Source of the DNA: Lathyrus oleraceus
Taxonomy: Eukaryota > Streptophyta > Magnoliopsida > Fabales > Fabaceae
NCBI RefSeq assembly: GCF_024323335.1
Contig: NC_066580.1
Location: 90,086,547-90,150,546 of the forward strand
Length of the DNA stretch: 64,000 nt
Reading direction: 5' to 3'
Position 1 is the first letter of the stretch. Each line of letters begins with the position of its first letter. The position numbers and the translations under genes are program-made. Under the pieces are notes generated by a model. It was given only the letters and a program-made list of their open reading frames with translations, was not told where the DNA came from and did no database searches. Below, piece by piece: positions 53,335 through 63,600 of the stretch.

Positions 53335-56300
53335 ATGGAGCAGTTGGAACAAGAGAACCAGAGCTTGAGAGATGAAGTCGCCAGACTTGGCGCTCTGATG
53401 GAGCAACTTCTTGCTGCCCAGAATCAGCCAGCTCCTCAACCAGCAACTCCGGTTCAGCGGACTGTCATATCAGAGATAGCTACTACATCGGTGCCTGTTA
53501 GTGCCCATCAGCCTAATGCCATGCCTCCCGGTTTTCCTTGGGGGATGCCTCCTGGCTTCATGCCTGATCTGCCAGCTCCTACCTTTGCTCAAATGCCGGC
53601 ATCTAGCCCGGTCCCTATTCCCGTTCCTCCTGTCGTGCATACCATGCCTAGGGTAGACGACACCATTTATCACTCTGAAGCGTCTGAGGGTTCAGATGTT
53701 CATGAGAAAATGGATGCAATGAACGATCAATTCCTTGAGCTGAGAAAGGAATTGAGAACTCTTAGAGGCAAAGATCTCTTCGGCAAGTCAGCAGCCGAAC
53801 TTTGTCTAGTTCCCGGTGTGAAAATACCAGTCAAATTCAAAGTCCCAGACTTTGAGAAGTATAAGGGGAACACTTGTCCTTTGGCACACTTGGTCATGTA
53901 TGCCAGAAAGATGTCCACGCAGACAGACAACGATCAACTCCTGATCCACTACTTTCAAGACAGTTTGTCTGGTGCTGCCCTCCGTTGGTATATGAGCCTG
54001 GACAGCGTCAACATCCGCTCTTTCAACGATCTTGGCGAAGCTTTCGTCAAACAATATAAATACAATGTTGACATGGCGCCTGACAGAGATCAACTCAGAT
54101 CTATGTCACAAAAGGACAAAGAGTCGTTCAAGGAGTACGCCCAGAGATGGCGTGAGCTGGCAGCTCAAATTACTCCACCATTAGAAGAGAAGGAGATGAC
54201 CAAGATCTTTCTGAAGACTCTTGGGTCATTCTATTATGAGAGAATGGTGGCTAGCGCTCCCTCTGATTTCACCGAGATGGTGAACATGGGGATGCGTCTT
54301 GAAGAAGGTGTCCGTGAAGGACGATTAGCAAAAGATGATGGTTCTTCCTCTAAACGGTACGGAGCGTTTAAGAGGAAAGAGGGTGAAGCGCATGCTGTGC
54401 AGTCTCAGCCCAAGCATCGAAGACCCTCTGTTCAGAGGAAGCCTGCACATCGTGCCGGACATCAGCATCAGGTAGCTAGTGTGGCGCCTGTATTCAAGGA
54501 TAATGCTCAGCAGTATCAGCATCAGCAGCAATATCCACAACCGCAATACCAGCAACAGCAGCGTCCACAGCAACAGGCTTACCAGCCTCGTGGAAGTACA
54601 ACCAATCAGGCAAATGCGAACTATGATAGGAAGAAGGTCAGCTTCGACCCGATTCCGATGACATATACAGAGCTTTATCCCTCCTTGTTGGAGAGAAAGT
54701 TGGTTTCACCCAGGGATCCTCCTGCAATTCCTGCCAATCCGCAATGGTGGTACAAACCAGACCAGCATTGTGTCTACCATTCCGGTGCTCCGGGCCACAA
54801 CGTTGAGAACTGTTTCCCGCTGAAGAATAAGGTTCAAGACCTCATGAGAAGCGGAATTCTGAGTTTTGAAGACTCCAACCCTAATGTTACCAGGAACCCA
54901 TTGCCTTCGCATGGGAAGTCTGTGAATATGATCCAAGAAGACCTTGGGAAGTACAAAGTGAAGTATGTCAGTCATATCCGGCAGTCATTGGTTGGATTAC
55001 ATAAGATGCTGTGTCAGCACAGTTATTTGAAGCATAACCATGACCAGTGCCGCGTCTGTTCTACTAACCGCTTGGGTTGTGATCAGGTTCGCCGAGAACT
55101 TCAGATGATGTTGAATGAAGGTACCATTGAGATTCTCCAGAATCGCAATGTGGATACAGTCGAACCCGAAGTGAGTGTCATCTCCCCGGTGTTCAAATTG
55201 CCAGAGCCCGTTGTTATTCGGTATAATAGCAACAAGCCTAAAGCTTCGCCTTCTCTGATTATCAAGCCAGCCGGCCCCGTGCCCTATTCATCTGATAAAG
55301 CTGTACCTTTCAGATACAATCCTGTTGCTGTCCAGGATGGGGTCGAGGTATCTTTGCCGTCAACTTCTGTGACCACTATTGCTGATGTTAGTGGGTTGAC
55401 CCGAAGCGGTCGTGTCTTTTCTGCGCCTGCTAAGGCTGTTGCTTCTGAATCTGTTGAGCGTCCTGTGGGGACTGCTGTGAATGTTCAGAATCCGGCACTT
55501 GATGTTGCCAAACCCTCCTCGTCTGTACAAAAGACTCCTGTTTCTTCAGATGGCCCGAGTGGCATTGTTGATGAAGAATCTGATGAGATGCTGAGGCTCA
55601 TCAGAAAAAGTGAGTACAATATTGTAGACCAGCTTCTACACACGCCCTCCAAGATTTCCATTCTTTCTTTGTTGCTGAATTCAGAACCCCATAGGGAATC
55701 TCTTCAGAAAGTCTTGGACCTGGCATACGTTGATCATGACGTCACCTTGGAACAATTTGATAGCATTGTTGCAAACATCACCGCTTGCAACACTCTGAGC
55801 TTTTGTGACGCTGATCTCCCCGAGGAGGGAAGAGACCACAACATGGCTTTACATATCTCTATGAATTGCAAATCTGATGCAATGTCCAATGTGTTGGTGG
55901 ACACTGGATCGTCTCTGAATGTATTGCCAAAATCCACACTCTCACGATTGTCATATCAAGGTCCTCCTATGAGGCAGAGTGGGGTTGTTGTAAAAGCTTT
56001 TGATGGGTCGCGCAAGACCGTGATTGGGGAAGTTGACCTCCCAATCAAAATTGGACCAAGTGATTTCCAGATCACTTTTCAAGTAATGGATATTCACCCA
56101 TCATACAGCTGTCTCTTGGGCAGACCATGGATTCACGAGGCTGGCGCCGTGACATCCACCCTACACCAAAAGCTGAAGTTTGTGAAAAACAAGAAATTGG
56201 TTGTAGTAGGGGGAGAAAAGGCTCTCCTGGTCAGTAATTTGTCTTCTTTCTCGTACATTGATGCAGAGGATGAAGTTGGAACTCAGTTCCAAGCTTTATC

Positions 56301-56640
56301 TATTGATAAACCAATCGAGAAGAAGTCTCCTTCATTCACTTCCTACCGAGATGCTAAGCTGGCCATTGAATGTGGTGCAGTTGCTGGATTAGGGAAAGTG
56401 CTTGAACTTGAAGATAATCGATCCCGGGCTGGCATTGGCTTTGGTTCTGGGGCATGCAATGAGCAAGGTCTGTTCACCAGTGGAGGATTCATCCATGCTG
56501 ATCAACCTGCAGAAGAGGAAGCTGCTGCTATCATTGAAGAAGAAGATGCAGAAGACTTGAACAATTTTGTTATTCCTGGTGGTGTCTGCCACAATTGGGT
56601 CGCTGTGGATGTTCCTACAGTTATCCATAGATCAGAGTAA
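53335..56640 (+). CDS. Ogre-B gag-protease
   Basis: 1101 residues from the Met at 53335; the frame is open upstream to 53209. Residues 1-30 are a coiled-coil-like helix (MEQLEQENQSLRDEVARLG). A Pro-rich segment follows, then the capsid domain at about 170-300 (ALRWYMSLDSVNIRSFNDL), a Gln-rich stretch (about 380-430), a zinc-knuckle-like CVYHSGAPGHNVENC (about 478-493), and an aspartic protease with DTGSS at 856 and LLGRPWI downstream. The stop TAA (56638-56640) overlaps a candidate splice donor at 56637, so in the spliced RNA the frame would continue into RT. Residues before the Met (KLTHRYYTR) are conserved in element X, so translation may begin further upstream. Confidence 0.9.
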   Translation: MEQLEQENQSLRDEVARLGALMEQLLAAQNQPAPQPATPVQRTVISEIATTSVPVSAHQPNAMPPGFPWGMPPGFMPDLPAPTFAQMPASSPVPIPVPPVVHTMPRVDDTIYHSEASEGSDVHEKMDAMNDQFLELRKELRTLRGKDLFGKSAAELCLVPGVKIPVKFKVPDFEKYKGNTCPLAHLVMYARKMSTQTDNDQLLIHYFQDSLSGAALRWYMSLDSVNIRSFNDLGEAFVKQYKYNVDMAPDRDQLRSMSQKDKESFKEYAQRWRELAAQITPPLEEKEMTKIFLKTLGSFYYERMVASAPSDFTEMVNMGMRLEEGVREGRLAKDDGSSSKRYGAFKRKEGEAHAVQSQPKHRRPSVQRKPAHRAGHQHQVASVAPVFKDNAQQYQHQQQYPQPQYQQQQRPQQQAYQPRGSTTNQANANYDRKKVSFDPIPMTYTELYPSLLERKLVSPRDPPAIPANPQWWYKPDQHCVYHSGAPGHNVENCFPLKNKVQDLMRSGILSFEDSNPNVTRNPLPSHGKSVNMIQEDLGKYKVKYVSHIRQSLVGLHKMLCQHSYLKHNHDQCRVCSTNRLGCDQVRRELQMMLNEGTIEILQNRNVDTVEPEVSVISPVFKLPEPVVIRYNSNKPKASPSLIIKPAGPVPYSSDKAVPFRYNPVAVQDGVEVSLPSTSVTTIADVSGLTRSGRVFSAPAKAVASESVERPVGTAVNVQNPALDVAKPSSSVQKTPVSSDGPSGIVDEESDEMLRLIRKSEYNIVDQLLHTPSKISILSLLLNSEPHRESLQKVLDLAYVDHDVTLEQFDSIVANITACNTLSFCDADLPEEGRDHNMALHISMNCKSDAMSNVLVDTGSSLNVLPKSTLSRLSYQGPPMRQSGVVVKAFDGSRKTVIGEVDLPIKIGPSDFQITFQVMDIHPSYSCLLGRPWIHEAGAVTSTLHQKLKFVKNKKLVVVGGEKALLVSNLSSFSYIDAEDEVGTQFQALSIDKPIEKKSPSFTSYRDAKLAIECGAVAGLGKVLELEDNRSRAGIGFGSGACNEQGLFTSGGFIHADQPAEEEAAAIIEEEDAEDLNNFVIPGGVCHNWVAVDVPTVIHRSE

Positions 56641-56915
56641 TTGTTCATTTTGTTTAAAACCCTTCTCCCATGCCAAAAGGAGAAGTGATGACATTGTTGG
56701 CAAAGCATATATACAATGATATTTTCATTCAATTTTTGCATTGTCAAAACATTTGTTTTTCCTTTGTTTTCACTTTTTGCTTTTCTTTATGAAATCAGTG
56801 ATCACAAAAAACCATAAAAACAAAAATAAAAGCTATAAAAGCAACATTCTTTCATCTGCATAATGATTTGCTTGTTTAAAATGCTGAATTTTTCTTAACC
56901 AAAATCATTATGCAG
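56637..56915 (+). other. Candidate intron between protease and RT
   Basis: The donor is GTAATT at 56637 and the acceptor ATTATGCAG ends at 56915, giving 279 nt. The interval is T-rich (TTTTCCTTTGTTTTCACTTT) and contains several stops. Joining the edges removes the protease stop and keeps the frame into the RT ORF. Known Ogre elements have a spliced intron at this same place, so the assignment follows the family; exact edges are my reading. Confidence 0.75.
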
Positions 56916-59900
56916 GTTGATCCTAAAACCCATTGAACATAATGATCCAACGCCATCTCCCAACTTTGAATTCCCTGTATTTGAGGCAGAAGAAGATGAC
57001 GTTGAAGAGATTCCTGATGAGATCACCCGTCTCCTTGAGCACGAAGAGAAGATCATTCAGCCGCATCTCGAAGACTTGGAAACAGTCAACTTGGGATCTG
57101 AAGATTGTGAGCGCCTGGTGAAGATTGGGGCACTTCTTGAAGAGTCTGTTAAGGAAGATTTGATCAGCTTGCTACGAGAATATTCAGATATCTTTGCTTG
57201 GTCCTATGAAGACATGCCGGGTTTAGATACAGATATTGTGCAACATTTCCTGCCTTTGAAGCCTGAGTGCGTGCCTGTGAAGCAGAAGCTCAGAAGAACT
57301 CATCCAGATATGGCAGTGAAGATCAAAGAGGAAGTTCAGAAGCAAATTGATGCGGGGTTTCTGGTGACTTCGACATATCCTCTATGGGTGGCCAATATTG
57401 TGCCTGTTCCTAAGAAGGACGGAAAAGTCCGTATGTGCGTTGATTACAGAGATTTGAATAAAGCTAGCCCAAAAGATGATTTTCCTCTACCACACATTGA
57501 CATGTTGGTAGACAATACAGCTAAATTCAAAGTCTTTTCCTTTATGGACGGATTTTCCGGATATAATCAAATCAAGATGGCACCAGAGGATATGGAGAAG
57601 ACAACATTCATCACACCTTGGGGAACATTCTGTTATCGAGTGATGCCCTTCGGTTTGAAGAACGCCGGAGCCACGTATCAACGAGCTATGACTACCTTGT
57701 TTCATGATATGATGCACAAGGAGATAGAAGTCTATGTTGATGATATGATTGCTAAGTCCCGAACGGAAGTTGAGCATATTGAGCATTTGTTGAAGCTTTT
57801 TCAGCGTTTGAGGAAATTCCAGCTTCGTCTGAATCCGAACAAATGTACTTTTGGAGTCCGTTCCGGCAAGTTGTTGGGTTTTGTGGTAAGTGAAAGAGGT
57901 ATTGAGGTTGATCCTGCAAAGGTCAAAGCAATACAAGAGATGCCCGCACCCAAAACTGAGAAGCAAGTCCGAGGTTTTCTTGGCCGCTTGAACTACATTT
58001 CCAGATTTATATCCCACATGACTGCCACATGTGCGCCGATATTCAAGCTCCTCCGGAAAGATCAGTCTCATGATTGGACCGAGGATTGCCAGAAAGCTTT
58101 CGACAGTATCAAGATTATCTGTCTGAACCTCCGATTTTGTCTCCGCCTGTGGAAGGAAGACCTCTGATTATGTACTTAACAGTTCTTGAAGACTCGATGG
58201 GTTGTGTACTCGGTCAACAAGATGAATCAGGGAAGAAGGAGTTTGCTATCTACTACCTCAGTAAGAAGTTTACTGATTGTGAGTCTCGGTACTCTATGCT
58301 TGAGAAGACGTGCTGTGCTTTAGCTTGGGCAGCTAAGCGTTTGCGCCAGTACATGATTAATCATACAACTTGGTTGATATCCAGAATGGATCCAATTAAG
58401 TATATCTTCGAGAAGCCTGCTTTAACTGGGAGGATTGCCCGTTGGCAGATGTTGTTGTCTGAGTATGATATTGAGTATCGAGCTCAGAAAGCTATCAAAG
58501 GTAGTATCTTGGCTGACCATTTAGCGCACCAGCCGATTGAAGATCATCAGTCTGTTCAGTATGACTTCCCTGACGAGGAAATTCTGTATTTGAAGATGAA
58601 AGATTGCGATGAGCCTACACTTGATGAAGGTCCAGAACCTGGTTCCAGATGGACGATGGTGTTTGATGGCGCTGTTAATCAATATGGAAATGGAATTGGG
58701 GCAGTAATTGTTAATCCCCAGGGATCGCACATTCCGTTTACAGCAAGGCTAACCTTCAAATGCACGAATAATATGGCGGAGTATGAAGCCTGTATTATGG
58801 GACTTGAAGAATGCATTGACTTGAGAATCAAATATCTTGATGTCTATGGTGATTCAGCTTTGGTTGTCAATCAGATCAAAGGTGAATGGGAGACAAATCA
58901 ACCAAGTCTCATTCCATACAGAGATTATGCAAGGAGAATTTCAACTTTCTTCACAGAAGTTGAATTTTATCATATTCCTCGAGAGGATAATCGGATGGCA
59001 GATGCCCTTGCAACGCTTGCTTCCATGATAGTTGTCAGATGGTGGAATGATGTTCCCAACATTACTGTGATGCGCTTGGACAGACCAGCTCACATATTTG
59101 CAATTGAAGACGTGAAAGATGACAAGCCTTGGTATTTTGATATCAAGAATTTCCTCCAGAACCAGGTCTACCCGCCTGGGGCATCTGTGAAAGATAGGAA
59201 AACTTTGAGAAGGTTGTCAGGCAGTTTCTACCTCAGTGGTGAAGTGCTGTACAAGAGAAATTTTGATATGGTTTTGCTCAGATGCGTGGATAGACACGAA
59301 GCAAACCTGTTGATGACTGAGGTCCATGAGGGTTCATTTGGTACTCATTCCAATGGACATGCCATGGCTAAGAAAATGTTGAGAGCAGGCTACTATTGGC
59401 TGACAATGGAGTCTGACTGTTGCAAGTATGTGAAGAAATGTCACAAGTGTCAAATTTATGCGGATAAGATTCATATTCCTCCGACACTCCTGAATGTGAT
59501 TTCATCACCATGGCCTTTCTCTATGTGGGGAATCGACATGATCGGCATGATTGAGCCGAAAGCGTCCAACGGACATCGGTTTATTCTCGTAGCAATTGAT
59601 TACTTCACCAAATGGGTTGAAGCCGCTTCGTACGCGAATGTAACCAGGCAGGTGGTTGTGAAGTTTATCAAGAATCAGCTGATTTGCCGTTATGGTGTGC
59701 CAGAGAGGATCATTACTGATAATGGATCCAATCTGAATAACAAGATGATGGATGAGTTGTGCGCTGAATTCAAGATTGCACACCATAACTCCTCTCCTTA
59801 CAGACCTAAGATGAATGGGGCTGTTGAAGCTGCTAACAAGAATATCAAGAGAATTATCCAGAAGATGACTGTCACGTACAAAGATTGGCATGAGATGCTG

Positions 59901-60376
59901 CCATTTGCTTTGCATGGATATCGTACGTCTGTACGCACTTCAACAGGGGCAACCCCTTTCTCTCTTGTTTATGGCATGGAAGCCGTTCTCCCAGTAGAGG
60001 TGGAGATCCCATCAATGCGAGTCTTGATGGAAGCCAAGTTGACTGATGCTGAATGGATTCAGAGTCGTTATGACCAGTTGAATTTGATTGAAGAAAGAGA
60101 TTAACTGCCATGTGCCATGGTCAGTTGTATCAACAGAGAATGAAGAAAGCATTCGACAAGAAGGTCAAGCCTCGTGTGTTCCGAGAAGGTGACCTCGTGC
60201 TCAAGAAAGTTTTGTCTTTCGCGCCCGATTCCAGGGGCAAGTGGACTCCAAACTACGAGGGTCCATATGTTGTTAAGAGAGCCTTTTCAGGCGGAGCTTT
60301 GATGCTTACAACAATGGATGGGGAGGATTTCACTCGTCCTGTGAATTCAGATGCAGTTAAGAGATACTTTGCCTAA
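56916..60376 (+). pseudogene. Ogre-B RT-RNase H-aRNase H-integrase, two frameshifts
   Basis: The first frame (to about 58112) holds RT: RMCVDYRDLNKASPKDDF near 57430, and YVDD at about 57733. A one-base loss near 58113 shifts to the next frame, which holds RNase H (EFAIYYLSKKFTDCESRY; LADHLAHQP), the Tat-type aRNase H (MVFDGAVNQYGNG, Asp at 58664; NNMAEYEACIMGLEE; DNRMADALATLAS) and integrase: HHCC finger (59340-59450), catalytic D 59535, D 59718, E 59826 (DX60D, DX35E). A second one-base loss near 60095 separates the GPY-type C-terminus (60110-60376, YEGPYVVKR). All catalytic residues are present. Both breaks are single-base, so sequencing error should be considered. Confidence 0.9.
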
Positions 60377-60423
60377 AAAAAAAGTATATGCAAATGAAAA
60401 AAAAAAAAGGAATGAAAAAAACA

Positions 60424-60600
60424 GAATAGCTCGCTAAGTTGAAAACCCGAAAGGGCGGCTTAGGCAAAAATGAGCGTCTCGGTGGAGAACCCGCAAGGGT
60501 AATCCAGGCAAAAATTAGAGACTTTGAAAAAGATATATTTGCATCCCGCTAGATTGAGTACCTCACTCTGGGGCAATCTAGGCAAAAATTAGGGATTTGG
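60424..60600 (+). ncRNA. Three tandem stem-loops after integrase (Ogre-B copy)
   Basis: Stem-loop 1: CTAAG (60434-60438) with CTTAG (60459-60463), enclosing CCCGAAAGGG. Stem-loop 2: TGGA (60483-60486) with TCCA (60503-60506), enclosing CCCGCAAGGG, where the loop is GCAA, another GNRA type. Stem-loop 3: CTAGATTG (60549-60556) with CAATCTAG (60574-60581), where Ogre-D has ATAAGTTG/CAACTTAT; the unpaired AGTA on the 5' side is kept. Each is followed by GGCAAAAAT and an outer stem (GCTC/GAGC, GTCTC/GAGAC, CCC/GGG). Compensatory changes against 7270-7445 support an RNA structure. Confidence 0.65.
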
Positions 60601-63600
60601 CAAGTAACTGCATCCTGACAAGACTTTCTGGTTCATCAGTCGTCATTTCGTCAGAAGATTCTCGATTCGTCGTCAACTGAAGCTTCGGATACATCGAGAT
60701 TCAAATTGGTAGAGAAAGGATCATTATGTTCAATGTAGCCCTCTTCCAATATATATCACTGATTTCAAATTTGTACAGATCTATGGAGTCTTGCCATTTG
60801 CAGGCTACCATTCCATCAAATCAATTTGAGCTTTTTATCCAATTTATTTGCATTCTTATTTGTTTCAAATCAACAAATGTTTTGCATGTTTTAAATTGAT
60901 AAAATGTCATTGTTTTAAACACATAAATTTCTCAAAATTTTTGTTTTAAACAAAGTGAACATTCATAAGATTGAAAAGATACTCAAGAATATCTCAGTGC
61001 TCTCCCGAGGGTGGCATGATTCCCAACAGGTAAGACATTTGTTCATACTCCTGGTTTGGTGGTATCTTCTTTCTTCAGACCTTTGTTGGGGTTGTTCCTC
61101 AAACAAAGTTGTTGTCGGGGTTGTTCCCCAGTACAGTCGCAAGTGATGTGTTGTTGAAGACTTCGTTTTCTCCAGCAGCAGTTTCCCCTAGCATGGGTGT
61201 TTTCTTATGGAAGTTTCGGCGGTTGATGGTTTGTCGTCTTGGTGCCCCGTCACTTTCTCCAGTGGGTTGTATATCCCCAGACTTTATTTGTCTCCTCAGC
61301 ACAGTCATGAGTATGCTGATTGATTGTTACTCCCCTCGGAGTCGTGAGTAGAACTGTTATTAATATCCCCACCAGGGTTGCAAGTGGAGTTGTTACCTCT
61401 TCTCCCCATGCAGTGTGCCAGCAGGATTTGTCTGTTTCCTCAGCACGTTCGCTTTCTTTTTGAAGACCTAGTAAGTCAGTGGTTTGATACCCGGTACTTT
61501 ACCTTCTCCCCGGCGAAGTCGTCTGTGGAATTATTGCTATCTCTCCATCAGAGTTATTCTCTTCAGCAGAGCAGGATTTATTTTCCTGAGCAGTTTTGAT
61601 TTGGGTTGATATCCCAGTATTGCAACCATCTTTTCCTCAGCTCAGTCTGCAGGTTGTTTGTTGTGGCAGTTTTGCCCGTTGAATACTCCTTCAGTCCCCG
61701 TATGGTCGGATGATGGCTTTTGCCTCCAGTAAACGGATTTGACTTCGCGACTGTTTGTGATCCCCAGTAGAGTGGCTTGTATTGCAGAATCTATTTGTTG
61801 TGATCAGTTTGCTGTATATTCTTCCCAAGTGGAGTGATTCGTTGCAGACTCTATTTGTTTGATCTGTCCTCCCTCAGTGGTTTGTTCCCAAGAGAGTGGC
61901 CGACGGTTTTCCCCATAGAATTGCTTATGCAGTTGGATTCTATTTGGATGATATCAATCTCCCTCAGTGGGCTGTTCCCCCAGCGGAGTTATATGGATTT
62001 GCTTCTACAGCAGTTCGTGCTTATGCACTTTTTGTTTCTCAGTTGACACTGGGATCCCCTGCAGATATACCTTTGGGACTTCTCTTGTTCCCCTACAGGA
62101 TTCATCTTGGTGGCTGTTCTGCCCGTTGTGACTTTCTGTACCCCTGATTGGGTTGTTTCCTGATATCTATGATTCTCTGCTTCCTCAGCAGTACCTGCAG
62201 ATCTTTGCTTTACAGCATGTAGATCTCCGCAGATTGGCTCTCCAGCTGGTTTTTCCCTGGAAGTATAATACCGGACGTTTGGTTCCTGAACCTGTTTGTG
62301 TTAGAATTGTCTGTTTTGTCAGCATTCATCAAACATAAATCACGCATAGTCATGCATATTCATAAACATTCAGATATTCATATTGCATTTCTTGCCATAT
62401 ATCTTTTGTTTGTCGTGTCTCCTGCTATGGTGATATAGATCTCTTTACAGATCTCTCCAAGCAGATGTTGGGTGTTTAAAATCTCTCCATATAGAGTCAG
62501 CCCCATAAGCAGAAAATATTGTTTTTCCTTCTGCAGTTCCCCACTGAGATATATCCTCGTGGATGACGGTTTCTTCCGTATCCTCCCAACACATATATTG
62601 GGATGGATTTTCCTATTTGAGTTATATCCTCATTAGGACGTGTCTTTATTCAGTCTGTCTTTTCGGATCATTCCCGAATCGGCTATTTGTCAGATATCTT
62701 GTGCTTCCCAGTGGGTTGTTCCCCAGCGGAATGTTTTTGGGCCTCTACCCAGTACCCGGTAGTTGTAAGTCCTATCTTTTCCTGGCTTTCTTAGAATTTG
62801 TGGTTATACACCTTTTATTCTCCAGCCAGAGTTTTTGGTTTTCTACCTACTATCTCGGTAGTTGTAAATCCTATTTTCCTGCTCTTCAGCAGTTTGTGGT
62901 TTGTTATAAACCCTATTTTGGTTTCCCGTGCGGATTTGTGATTTGTTCTATCCCCACGCGGAGTTTTTGGTCTTTTACCCCGTATTCGGTAGATGTAAAC
63001 CCTAATTTTTGTGGTTATCTTCATCTAAGTCTTTGATGTTGATTTTCCTTTTGCTTGTATAAGTTGCTTAGATCAGCACTTATATCCTCAGCAAGTCTTC
63101 TTGTGGATAATTGCCGTATGCTAGCAATTTTATCCCCAGTGGGTCTTTTCACCGTATGCTAGTGATTTGTTCCCCGGATTATTAGTTGTTTACCAGTGCA
63201 TCCCCAGCTAGTCTTCTGTCGATAATTGCCGGATGCTTGCAATTTATCCTCAGCAGTTCACCTTTCATTTACCCTTTTGTCGGTAATGGCTGTTGTTCCT
63301 TTTGATTGGTCATCATTATATACCTAATTTGGTATCCCGATGCCTTTCTGTTCGGTTGATTTATCCTTTGTTGACCCAGTAACCGGTTGTGGATAATCTT
63401 CCATGCGAGTATATTATTCACGGTCTGCCGGTAATGAATAGTATATCTCATGCACTCTTCAGTCGAAGCCTTTTGTGTTTCCCCAGTCGAGTAAGATTCG
63501 TTATTTCCCTTTGCGGAGTCGAATATTTCTTTGTTGTTGGATAATTGCCGGATGCTTGCAATTTATCCCTTTGAGTTGTCTTTCGTTTACCCGTATGCTT

